This document shows positions 44,877 to 52,335 of a stretch of DNA of 64,000 nt, piece after piece (the stretch's first letter is position 1; every line of letters starts with the position of its first letter). This DNA comes from Alphaproteobacteria bacterium (lineage in GTDB: Bacteria; Pseudomonadota; Alphaproteobacteria; TMED109). The notes under the pieces were generated by a model. It ran no database searches. It was not told the origin of the DNA and saw only the letters and a program-made list of their open reading frames with translations. The position numbers were made by a program, and so were the translations under genes. The stretch spans positions 186,001 to 250,000 of the forward strand of contig JAJEGJ010000104.1 of assembly GCA_022819905.1 (NCBI GenBank). Direction: 5' to 3'.

Positions 44877-44884
44877 AAACATTT
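44877..44884. repeat. Target-site duplication, right copy (AAACATTT)
   Basis: Exact match to the octamer at the left end of the element. Confidence 0.75.
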
Positions 44885-45194
44885 CATTGGAATTCGGCTC
44901 GGCGCGCTGAGATTCACGACATGGACAGCGGTAGTAGGGTGCGGTTGCGTGTGTCAATCAGCCAGTCCCTCGCTGCATTGAGCAGGCGCTGGCGCGACGA
45001 CTAGGCAGTCGGGTCGCTTGGGACTGGCGGCATCCCCTGCGGCGGTGAATGCGCTTGAACGCGAGTTCGACGTCTGGGCTCGACAGCGCTCCACCCTGTC
45101 CGGCTCCCCTGTCGGCGCTGACAATGTTGGCGACGTAACGGTGCGTCGTCACCGGCGCCCGGGGTTCGGGCATGGCGTCAATGTAGGCAGCACG
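44885..45194. other. Region between the insertion element and the dnaE2 fragment
   Basis: About 310 bp with no intact gene. A minus-strand frame continues from the dnaE2 fragment without clear similarity beyond RLFA. It is probably decayed sequence from the same event that left the fragment. Confidence 0.45.
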
Positions 45195-45815
45195 GGCAAA
45201 GAGGCGCACCTACGCGGCCGGGACTTTCAGATGTCATTCCGCATTGGCATTTGGCTGGTAGCCGTCGTTCTGGACCATCGCATGTTCACGGATGGCAGTG
45301 AGTACATCCTGCTGCGGGCGGCGTTCAGGGAGGTGATAGAACACGCCGTTGATGGCGATCGACAGCACGTCACGACAACCAGCGAACCCGGCTAGCCGGG
45401 CGGCGCGGGCGCGGTCGATCCCCCCGGGTAGGGCCTGTGATCGGCCAGACCGAACGGTACGGAGAGGCGGTTGCGTAATGTGGCGAGTCTTGGGGTGAAG
45501 GCTTCGATGTCCGGACCGGAAGGGGGCAGGACGATGAGAACCTGACCCTCGGCATGGACGCTGAGGTCCTGCAGAAGGAACCGGTACTTGCCCTTGTCCG
45601 TGTGCCGCTGCTCCCGCGTCAGCAGACGACGAAGGCTGCCGGAGGCCGCACAGTCGCGCGGGTAGTACAGCGGAGGGGGACCGACCTCGCAGTCGAGTCG
45701 GGCACCGGCCGGTAGACAGAGCGCGGCATCCCTTGCGGCCGCATGTGCCCGCACAATGCCCGCCAGCGAATGCCGGTTTGTGATGCCGGCCGCCGACAAT
45801 CCCGGTGCCGCCACC
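45195..45815 (-). pseudogene. Fragment of a second dnaE2 (PHP domain only)
   Basis: Matches the N-terminal region of the intact dnaE2 at 19.9-23.1 kb: AGITNRHSLAGIVRAHAA, then LSVHAEGQVLIVLPPSGPD in one frame, then FYHLPERRPQQDVLTAIREH and GYQPNANAE in another. A TGA follows NANAE where the intact gene has Arg, and the match continues as HLKVPA and RLFA before fading. So there is at least one frameshift (near 45430), one nonsense mutation, and both ends are missing. It is moderately diverged from the intact gene, so it is not a recent copy of it. Confidence 0.82.
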
Positions 45816-45854
45816 GCAATTTACGGCTGCCTGACCTGCCACACTGCTCCTGCG

Positions 45855-46643
45855 TCACGTCTGGCGAAGATCTTGCCGTGAAGTTGGGCGGGACATCCAG
45901 CGAGACACGACGCGGACCACGATGGCGGACACGGCAAAACAGAGTACGAGGAACGGCCCGGCCGGAAGATCAGCTGCGGTTGACACCAGGATTCCTGCAA
46001 TGACCGCAACGCCACCGCTAAGAAGGGCACGCCAAAGACTGTATGAGCCGTCCGTCCGCCGCCCCGCCAGCGCCGGCAGAATCAGACTCGCAAAGACCAC
46101 GTACACTCCCAGCAATTGAACAGACGCGGTTACCGCGAGTGCAAACAACAGGAAGAACCCTTGCCCGGTTCTGAGAGCCGGGTACCCCAGCCAAAGCCCG
46201 GCGACCAGGAGATACACCGGCAGGAATGCGGTCAGATCTGACCAAGACGTGAACAGGATCTGGCCCGAGAGAATGTGCTCGAGCTTTTCCCCTCCATGCG
46301 GGCTGTTAGCGAGCAGCAGCAGGGTCACCGATGCGGCGACGATAAAGCAGCTGCCAATGGCCGCTTCCTGCTCATCGGGGATGGTTCTTTCCGCCCACCG
46401 GAACAGGAAGGCAAACGCTGCTGCCGCTCCAAATGCCGCCACCTGGGTTCCGATCCACGATGGGTCCGTTACCCAGATGTTGAGCGCGACGATCGCGACC
46501 CCGGCCACCTGCGCCGTGGCTAGGTCGATGAACACGATTCCTCGCCTCAGCACCTCGATGCCCAGCGGCGCATGCAGCGCCGTACACAAGAGACCGATCG
46601 CGAATGCCGGTAGGACGATCTCAAGTAATTCAGTGTCGATCAC
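45855..46643 (-). CDS. ABC-3 family metal permease, intact copy B (znuB2-like)
   Basis: A 262-residue permease with about eight helices: MIDTELLEIVLPAFAIGLLC, APLGIEVLRRGIVFIDLATA and AAIGSCFIVAASVTLLLLAN. LLGVYVVFASLILPALAGRR is the conserved C-terminal helix region. The PLGIEVLRRGIVFIDLA segment replaces the GCFVVWRRMAYFGTAL segment of classical ZnuB. It overlaps the binding-protein stop by 14 bp, exactly like the damaged copy A. There is no ATPase in this module, so it probably borrows ZnuC or a distant one. Zinc or another first-row metal is the likely substrate. Confidence 0.88.
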   Translation of the reverse strand: MIDTELLEIVLPAFAIGLLCTALHAPLGIEVLRRGIVFIDLATAQVAGVAIVALNIWVTDPSWIGTQVAAFGAAAAFAFLFRWAERTIPDEQEAAIGSCFIVAASVTLLLLANSPHGGEKLEHILSGQILFTSWSDLTAFLPVYLLVAGLWLGYPALRTGQGFFLLFALAVTASVQLLGVYVVFASLILPALAGRRTDGSYSLWRALLSGGVAVIAGILVSTAADLPAGPFLVLCFAVSAIVVRVVSRWMSRPTSRQDLRQT

Positions 46644-47559
46644 GCACGGTTTCCAGCAGCGTGAGTGTTACGTCAAAAAGGTCGAACAAGTCGTCGACGC
46701 CCTCCAGGCCGCCGACGGTAAAGGGCAACTCGACAATTGGGATCCCGGCCTTGTCAGAAAGCCATTCCATCCCCTCTGAAGGCTCGTACGGAGCACGGAG
46801 AATGGCGCGGGCGCCCGCAGTCCGGGCCAGTTCCAAGACCTCTTGCAGATGGCTGGCCGTCGGCGGAACACCCGGGAGGCGTTCGATCGCCGCGACTTGT
46901 TCGATACCGGTCCACGCGAACAGGTAGGTCCATGCTTCGTGGTACGCGACGACGGGCATGCCTTCGAGTTGGGACGTCCGTCCCGTCCATCCTGCGGTAG
47001 CGTCCTTCCATCGGTCCTGGAACGCCGACAGCCGACGGCGATACGTCTCGGCGTTGTCTGGATCGATCACCGTGAGGCGGCGGGCCAGCTCGGTCGCCAG
47101 GAAGCCAATGTTCGCTGGCAGGAGCTGCACGTGCGGATTGCCCTCCGCGTGCACGTGTCCCAGGCTGCGGTCGACACGGCTGGGCGGGTCCAGCAATCGG
47201 ACATGGGCGCTGGCCATCAGGTGACCGGGTTGATGGGGCTGGATGGTCGCACGAGCTCCCCGCTGCAGAAGCACCGGAAGCCATCCTTCCTCCAAGCCCG
47301 CCCCGGAGCAAAACAGAACGTCGGCCCGGCGTACTTGGGCGATTAGGCTGGGGCGCGCACGGATATAGTGCGGGTCCTGTCGGCCATGCGTTGCCGCATA
47401 CACATGGACCGCATCGCCCCCGATGTCGGAGGCCAAGGCCGCCCATTCTGGCTCGCAGGCGAAAATGCGCACTTCGGCAATCGCCGGGGATGGTTGAACC
47501 ATCCCCGGCGCGGCCAGCGCGGCGATCCAGGTCATCCGCGCAAGTCGTTTTAACAACAT
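46630..47559 (-). CDS. Zinc/manganese-type ABC substrate-binding protein, intact copy B
   Basis: A 309-residue periplasmic cluster A-I receptor, with a signal peptide ending PSPAIAEV. The probable metal ligands are His64 (QDPHYIRA), His143 (GNPHVQLLP), His207 (VVAYHEAW) and an acidic residue in APYEP (about 259). There is no His-rich loop. It starts 13 bp after the porin stop and overlaps the permease by 14 bp, giving a porin-receptor-permease order that suggests outer-membrane, periplasmic and inner-membrane steps of one uptake route. It is nearly collinear with copy A at 27574-28503. Confidence 0.88.
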   Translation of the reverse strand: MLLKRLARMTWIAALAAPGMVQPSPAIAEVRIFACEPEWAALASDIGGDAVHVYAATHGRQDPHYIRARPSLIAQVRRADVLFCSGAGLEEGWLPVLLQRGARATIQPHQPGHLMASAHVRLLDPPSRVDRSLGHVHAEGNPHVQLLPANIGFLATELARRLTVIDPDNAETYRRRLSAFQDRWKDATAGWTGRTSQLEGMPVVAYHEAWTYLFAWTGIEQVAAIERLPGVPPTASHLQEVLELARTAGARAILRAPYEPSEGMEWLSDKAGIPIVELPFTVGGLEGVDDLFDLFDVTLTLLETVRDRH

Positions 47560-47572
47560 CGATCAGCCCCGA

Positions 47573-49087
47573 TCAGTACGTGTGCGCTCCATGAGCGCCC
47601 AGGCTCATGATGTACTGCAGGTACAGTTGGTCGTCGGTTACCTCGCTGGTCAGCGCTTCCCGGCTGAATTGCAGCCGGACCCGCCCGAACTCGCTGTTGG
47701 TCCAGTCGCCCATTAGCGAGACGGTCGACGGGTCGTGTTCGACTTCGTACACGTGATTTGCCATGTCGGCCGAGCTCAGCGGATTGAGGCGAGAATACCG
47801 GAAGCCGATCCGCCAGGCAGGGTTGAACTTGTACGTGCCTTGCAGGTACCAGCCGCTGCTCGTGCCGTCGACCGCGGTCATTTCGCCCTCATCATCGCTG
47901 TACACGCCGTCTTCAGCACGCCAGAAGTACTCGCCTTGCAGCGTCACCTCTTGGTCACGAGGATTGCCGGTCGGTGCCCACGTGTAGCGTACATCGAGGG
48001 CGTAGAGCGTGGTGTCGCCGGTAAACACGCCTTCCGCGAGAAGGTCGTGATGCCCTTCCTGCTCCTCGTCGCCGGCCATTTCTGGTTCGTCATCGTGATC
48101 GTCGTCATGTACGTCAGTGTCAATGCGTTCCTCTTCATCGTGATCCGCATCATCTTCGTCGTCATGCACCTCTTCGTCGTCATGCCCCTCTTCGCCATGT
48201 GCATCGCTGCTGCCATGACCGTGGGCAATGCTGCGTGGGGTGGCCGATCCATTCAGCACGTAAGCGCCAACACGGAATGACTGGTTGGTGCCGATGTCGT
48301 TACCAAGCCGGGCGTAGGCCGACGTCACGCCGCGGCCGGTGTCTGAGCTCCCGAAGGGGAAGTCGTCGCCACGAAACAGTCCGGCACCCGCCTCCGCGTA
48401 CATCTCCGACGGGAACACGTAGGCGAGTTCGAGGCCGTTATCGTTGTACGATTTGTCAATGAACACCCGGTAGGGAAGTGGCCGATCAACGAAGTCGTCC
48501 GCGTGTGGATGGTGTTCGTTCAGGTAGCCCAGGGTCCAGAACGCCCGTCCGGCCTTGACGCGGAGCCCGTCCGGAAGTCCGGCGCCTGGCAGGGTTTGGA
48601 TGTAGGCCTCTTCGAGCTCAATGGCTTCGGAGCCGTCCTCTTCTGCGTGAATGCCGATAGTGCTGCTTCCAAAGAACTTGTCGTCGATGTTGGCGGAGAA
48701 GTTGAATTCGGTTTCGATCAGAGAGAGGCCTTCTTGGCCGCGCTGGCTTTCGTGTCCGAGCTGAAACCCCGAGACTTCCTGGGGTGCCGCCGAAAAGTCC
48801 GCCACGGCCGCATTCAAGATGACCCCGATGGCGGGATTAAACGCACTGCTTTGGCCACGGGCGCCGGTTGCCGGAGTTGCCGGCGCAGCAGATTGGGTGG
48901 TGATGGCTTCGAGTTGAGCCTCGAGGTTTTGGATGCGGGTCTCGTAATCTTGTTTCAGCGCCTTGATTTCGGCGGCAAGTTCCGCCGCAGTTGGCGCATC
49001 GTTGGTTTGGGAATGCACTTCCGGCGCGATCAGGAAAATCGGCGCGGCCAGAAGCGCAAGTCTAGTTAGTCCATGAAGGGATGGCAT
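47573..49087 (-). CDS. Outer-membrane porin-like protein with a long His/Asp/Glu-rich loop
   Basis: A 504-residue outer-membrane protein with a signal peptide (to about residue 26) and a short coiled coil at about 35-65 (AAELAAEIKALKQDYETRIQ), as in trimeric porins. A beta-barrel region follows, ending in aromatic strands (LYLQYIMSLG). Between about 285 and 348 lies an extreme acidic/His loop (HGEEGHDDEEVHDDEDDADH), followed by GHHDLLAEGVF. Such a loop could collect zinc or similar ions at the cell surface. It lies directly upstream of a metal receptor and permease and is duplicated, in degraded form, at 28.5-29.3 kb. This is a porin rather than a TonB receptor because no plug domain or TonB box is visible. 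Confidence 0.82.
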   Translation of the reverse strand: MPSLHGLTRLALLAAPIFLIAPEVHSQTNDAPTAAELAAEIKALKQDYETRIQNLEAQLEAITTQSAAPATPATGARGQSSAFNPAIGVILNAAVADFSAAPQEVSGFQLGHESQRGQEGLSLIETEFNFSANIDDKFFGSSTIGIHAEEDGSEAIELEEAYIQTLPGAGLPDGLRVKAGRAFWTLGYLNEHHPHADDFVDRPLPYRVFIDKSYNDNGLELAYVFPSEMYAEAGAGLFRGDDFPFGSSDTGRGVTSAYARLGNDIGTNQSFRVGAYVLNGSATPRSIAHGHGSSDAHGEEGHDDEEVHDDEDDADHDEEERIDTDVHDDDHDDEPEMAGDEEQEGHHDLLAEGVFTGDTTLYALDVRYTWAPTGNPRDQEVTLQGEYFWRAEDGVYSDDEGEMTAVDGTSSGWYLQGTYKFNPAWRIGFRYSRLNPLSSADMANHVYEVEHDPSTVSLMGDWTNSEFGRVRLQFSREALTSEVTDDQLYLQYIMSLGAHGAHTY

Positions 49088-49209
49088 GAGGTTCTCCGTA
49101 CGTCCATGCAGTGCCGCAGCGCCACGCGCGAAATCAACCTCGCTAGAGGCACACGCGTGGTTCTTGATGGCTGGTGCGAGCGCTGGTTAGCCGGCTCGCA
49201 GGTATCAGG

Positions 49210-49524
49210 TCAGGCGAACGTCGGAGGGGCACGAATGCGGTTTGCCCAAAGTGTGCGTGTCGCAACCGGAAGCGAGTTGCTTGCAGTTGGCGGCTCGAGA
49301 AAGCTGGGCGCGCGATCCTGCAGAGCGATAGGGAGAAGGGAAAGCTCTGTAGAAGCGAGCGGAAACACGCATGACCCGTGCTCGTCGTGCCAGTGCTCGT
49401 CGTGGCCGAACTCTGCCGCATGGTGGCTGGTAGCCACCTGCGCGGCCAACAGACCGACGGCAAGCGCGGCACGGACGCAGCTTCGGGTCAGAGACGTAAT
49501 CCTGTAACCAGCGCAGCAAGCCAT
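49210..49524 (-). CDS. Small secreted histidine-rich protein
   Basis: A 104-residue protein with a signal peptide-like start (SCVRAALAVGLLAAQVATS), then a His cluster (HHAAEFGHDEHWHDEHG, residues 34-50) with a Cys soon after. The C-terminus reads RTLWANRIRAPP. Short periplasmic proteins of the DUF2946 type with this layout often precede zinc- or copper-regulated outer-membrane receptors. Here it is 120 bp upstream of the porin on the same strand, which supports it being a real gene. It could act as a periplasmic metal buffer. Family assignment is tentative. Confidence 0.6.
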   Translation of the reverse strand: MACCAGYRITSLTRSCVRAALAVGLLAAQVATSHHAAEFGHDEHWHDEHGSCVFPLASTELSLLPIALQDRAPSFLEPPTASNSLPVATRTLWANRIRAPPTFA

Positions 49525-49840
49525 GCCTGCAGACTACATCAAGTGTCTAGACCCCGAAGTTGCATGCCGGCGCCTGGGAGCAACCTGCGTGAGCCAGTCT
49601 GTTTCTTGATCGGCCGCGCCGGATCTGCAAGCAGAGCGGCGGCTGGTGTTCCAACCAGCCCGATGCCCGATTTACCGATGCGGCGTGTACGCCCTGCGCA
49701 TACGTAGGTTCCGATCCGCGTCAGCAGGAAGCCGCATGGATTCCGTGATTTCAATCGTGTCTGCTATCGGCGGACGGCGGAGCTCCAGCATTGCGGACGG
49801 GGGTCGGCCAAGTACACTGGCTTGGCAAGGAGGATTGCGA
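49525..49840. other. Intergenic region between the divergent His-rich gene and CDGSH gene
   Basis: About 315 bp without a supported gene. It should hold divergent promoters. I looked for a Zur-like palindrome near the left edge and found none that was convincing. Confidence 0.5.
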
Positions 49841-50080
49841 ATGAGTTCCCCAATCGTTGCCCAAGAGGAGCCCTTCTCCGTCGAAGTTGAGGCTGGAAAA
49901 AACTACGCCTGGTGTGCCTGTGGCAGAAGCGAGAAACAGCCCTGGTGTGATGGCTCACACCGGGACACAGAGTTCTCGCCGGTCGTATGGAAGGCAGAGA
50001 AATCGGAAACGGTGTTCCTGTGCGGGTGCAAGTCGACCGGCGACAAGCCGTACTGTGATGGCACCCACAACATGCTTTGA
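49841..50080 (+). CDS. CDGSH iron-sulfur domain protein (two domains)
   Basis: A 79-residue protein with two CDGSH-type [2Fe-2S] sites. Each has the three-Cys-one-His pattern: Cys25, Cys27, Cys36 and His40 in CACGRSEKQPWCDGSH; Cys61, Cys63, Cys72 and His76 in CGCKSTGDKPYCDGTH. The second site has the common T-for-S change. Such proteins are redox or cluster-transfer factors in the cytoplasm. AAGGAGG sits 7 nt before the ATG. The hydratase gene starts at or just after its stop codon, so the two are co-transcribed. Confidence 0.9.
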   Translation: MSSPIVAQEEPFSVEVEAGKNYAWCACGRSEKQPWCDGSHRDTEFSPVVWKAEKSETVFLCGCKSTGDKPYCDGTHNML

Positions 50081-50082
50081 CC

Positions 50083-50883
50083 ATGTGGACGACTGAGCAA
50101 ACGGCAGCGGTGCTGCTGGAACACCGGCGCAAGCTTCGACCCCAGCACGAACTCCCATCGGGAGCGGTACCTGCGGACCGCGATGCGGCGTACCGCGTGC
50201 AGGATGCCCTGATCCAGCTTCACCTTGATGCGGGCGACGGCCCGGTGGCGGGGTGGAAGGTCGCGCTCACCAATCCGGCCATGCAGGCAATGTTTGGTGT
50301 GGACGAGCCGGCCGAAGGCGCCATCTTCGGGCCCCTCGTGCATGCATCGGGGAAAAGACTGGAACCCGGGAAGTACCGTCATCTGGGTGCGGAGGGCGAA
50401 ATCGTCCTTCGTATGCGCGAGCCGCTCACGCCGGACCAGGCCCCGTTTACCGCAGAATCGGTATCCGAAGCCGTCGGCGGGTACATGGCCGGAATCGAGA
50501 TCGTCGACGATCGGGATGCGGGCGCGGGCGCGACCATCGGGCTCCTCGTGGCTGACAACGCGATGAACTACGGCTGCGTGATCGGCCGCGAATCGGCGTA
50601 CACTCCGGCCGTTGATCTCGCGACGGTTTCCGGACGGTTGACGATCGACGGACAGCCGGCAGGGGAGGGCGTCGGGGAGAACGTGCTGGGTGGTCCGCTG
50701 CACGTTCTGGCGTTGCTGGGGAACTCGCTGGCGAGACGTGGCCGGAGCCTGCAGGCCGGCGAGATCGTCATGACAGGGAGCCTGGCGGTGACCATCTGGC
50801 CGCAACCGGGCGAGACGATTCGGTGGGAGGTTGATGGTCTTGATCCCGTCGAGTTCTCGCTTGCCCCCGACGGGACGACGTAA
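50083..50883 (+). CDS. 2-keto-4-pentenoate hydratase-like protein (FAH superfamily)
   Basis: A 266-residue member of the MhpD/hydratase-decarboxylase family, which adds water to 2-hydroxydienoates in aromatic meta-cleavage pathways. The metal ligands are present: the E-x-E pair in AEGEIVLRM and the third Glu in YMAGIEIVDDRD. Other marks are VAGWKVALTNPAMQ and IVMTGSLAVTI at the C-terminal end. I use the ATG at 50083; a TTG at 50077 overlapping the CDGSH stop is possible. It is followed by a paralogue 2 bp after its stop. Confidence 0.85.
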   Translation: MWTTEQTAAVLLEHRRKLRPQHELPSGAVPADRDAAYRVQDALIQLHLDAGDGPVAGWKVALTNPAMQAMFGVDEPAEGAIFGPLVHASGKRLEPGKYRHLGAEGEIVLRMREPLTPDQAPFTAESVSEAVGGYMAGIEIVDDRDAGAGATIGLLVADNAMNYGCVIGRESAYTPAVDLATVSGRLTIDGQPAGEGVGENVLGGPLHVLALLGNSLARRGRSLQAGEIVMTGSLAVTIWPQPGETIRWEVDGLDPVEFSLAPDGTT

Positions 50884-50885
50884 CC

Positions 50886-51710
50886 ATGGGAATGGTGGAA
50901 GAGGTCCGGGTCCACCGGCTCGTGGAACATCTCCTGGCTGGTCGCGCCGACGGCACCGCGTTTGACGGGACATGGGATGACAGCCTGACGCCGCAAACGA
51001 TGGCGGAGGCCTATCGCGTTCAGGATACGATTGTCCGGCGCATGCGCCATCGTGGGACCGAACCCGGCGGCTGGCGGATCGCGCTGACCACGGATGCCCA
51101 GCAGAAGCAACACGGCGTCGTGCATCCGGTGGTCGGGCCTGTCTGGGATCGGGACCTGCACGCTTCCCCGTTCGGATTGCCTGTCGGCGACACGCATAAC
51201 CCGCTGGCGGCCGCCGAACTTGCACTGCGAATCAAGCAGCCGATGGCGGCTGAGGATGGCCCCTGGAACCGTGAATCGGCCGCCGCCGCCATCGATGCGG
51301 CGGCGTTGGCCGTTGTGATTTACGACGACCGCAACATTTCCGGCCTGGCTGCGTACACGATCGGTCTGGGTATCGCGGACCTGGCCGGCTCAGCCGTGGG
51401 CATTCTCGGCCCGGAAACTGCTGACCTCGACGCGCTGGAACTCGATGGCCTCGAACTCCACACCACCCTGGACGGGCGTGATGTGGGCGTGGCCAGCACG
51501 TCGACCTATCTTGCCCATCCGTACGAAATCGTGTCCTGGGTCGCGACTCATCTCAATGTCCGCCGTCGACAACTTGAGCCGGGCGATGTCGTGCTGCTGG
51601 GGTCCCCGGGTGAACCGTTTCCACTTGGCCCTGGCGATCGCATCGCGGTCGCCAACGATGCCCTTGGCGTTGCGGAGTTGGCCCTTGAGGTTCAGCCTGG
51701 AGCCGCTTGA
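50886..51710 (+). CDS. Hydratase/decarboxylase-family paralogue lacking two metal ligands
   Basis: A 274-residue FAH-superfamily protein clearly related to the preceding gene (EAYRVQDTIVRRM, GGWRIALTTDAQQK, VVLLGSPGEPFPLGPGD). Aligned with it, the first Glu of the metal-binding E-x-E is Ala (AAAELALRI) and the third Glu is Val (LAVVIYDDRN); only one of three ligands remains. It may be a structural partner of the first hydratase, comparable to hydratase/decarboxylase pairs, or bind a ligand without catalysis. The ATG is 2 bp after the upstream stop. Confidence 0.8.
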   Translation: MGMVEEVRVHRLVEHLLAGRADGTAFDGTWDDSLTPQTMAEAYRVQDTIVRRMRHRGTEPGGWRIALTTDAQQKQHGVVHPVVGPVWDRDLHASPFGLPVGDTHNPLAAAELALRIKQPMAAEDGPWNRESAAAAIDAAALAVVIYDDRNISGLAAYTIGLGIADLAGSAVGILGPETADLDALELDGLELHTTLDGRDVGVASTSTYLAHPYEIVSWVATHLNVRRRQLEPGDVVLLGSPGEPFPLGPGDRIAVANDALGVAELALEVQPGAA

Positions 51711-51715
51711 CCCGT

Positions 51716-52045
51716 TCAGAGGCTGGGGCGGCGCTCGCAGAGAAATTGACTGAAACGGTCCCGGCTGTGGAACAGTAACGTGGACGTCTCGACCGGCGTG
51801 TAAGGCGATTGCTTGACGTCGGTCCACTGGCCGTCATCCCGAAGTCCACGGCACGCCAGGTCCGCGTCCTCGGGCCGGTGCACCCGCACCTCGTACTGGT
51901 TGACGCAGTCGCACGCGCAGACCCGAAGCATCTCGAAGCCGTCAACCGGGACTTCTTCGCCTGCGTGGGCGATCCCGGTCAGCCAGCCGAATGCGACCCA
52001 GGCAGCTGCGATTCGAAATGCGGTCTGCATGGGCACATGGTGCAT
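51716..52045 (-). CDS. Small exported cysteine-containing protein
   Basis: A 109-residue protein with a clear signal peptide (AAAWVAFGWLTGIAHA) and a mature part of about 85 residues with five Cys (VCACDCVNQYEV, LACRGL, FLCERR). The odd CACDC cluster could bind a metal or form disulfides. I do not recognise the family. Starts at 52045 and 52030 are both possible; the shorter still has a full signal peptide. It is convergent with the hydratase pair, with only 5 bp between stops. Confidence 0.6.
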   Translation of the reverse strand: MHHVPMQTAFRIAAAWVAFGWLTGIAHAGEEVPVDGFEMLRVCACDCVNQYEVRVHRPEDADLACRGLRDDGQWTDVKQSPYTPVETSTLLFHSRDRFSQFLCERRPSL

Positions 52046-52241
52046 CGAAGCGCCTAACTTGCCAAGTGCCTGTGGCCGCGCTGGCGACAACCGCCGCTCC
52101 GCGTGCAGTCATCCGTGACCGGCTGCAGCGCACTTGGGTGTTCTGCCGTTGACCGAAGCTCGAAAGGAACCGGCGAACACCACCGTCAGTTCGGCGCGGC
52201 GCCGATGAACGCGGGCAGCCCCCGTTCAAGCTGCGCACACG

Positions 52242-52275
52242 AAAAAAAGGCCGGACGGGCATCGCCCGTCCGGCC
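52242..52275 (-). terminator. Intrinsic terminator of the molybdenum hydroxylase operon
   Basis: A perfect 12-bp stem (GGCCGGACGGGC with GCCCGTCCGGCC) around a 3-nt loop, followed on the minus strand by seven T. It lies 60 bp after the stop of the large-subunit gene, in the correct orientation for it. This is the clearest rho-independent terminator in the window. Confidence 0.92.
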
Positions 52276-52335
52276 TCGAATAGCTGACTGGAATGCCTGG
52301 ACGCGGATGGACCGCGCCCAGGTTCCGGTTCCAGG

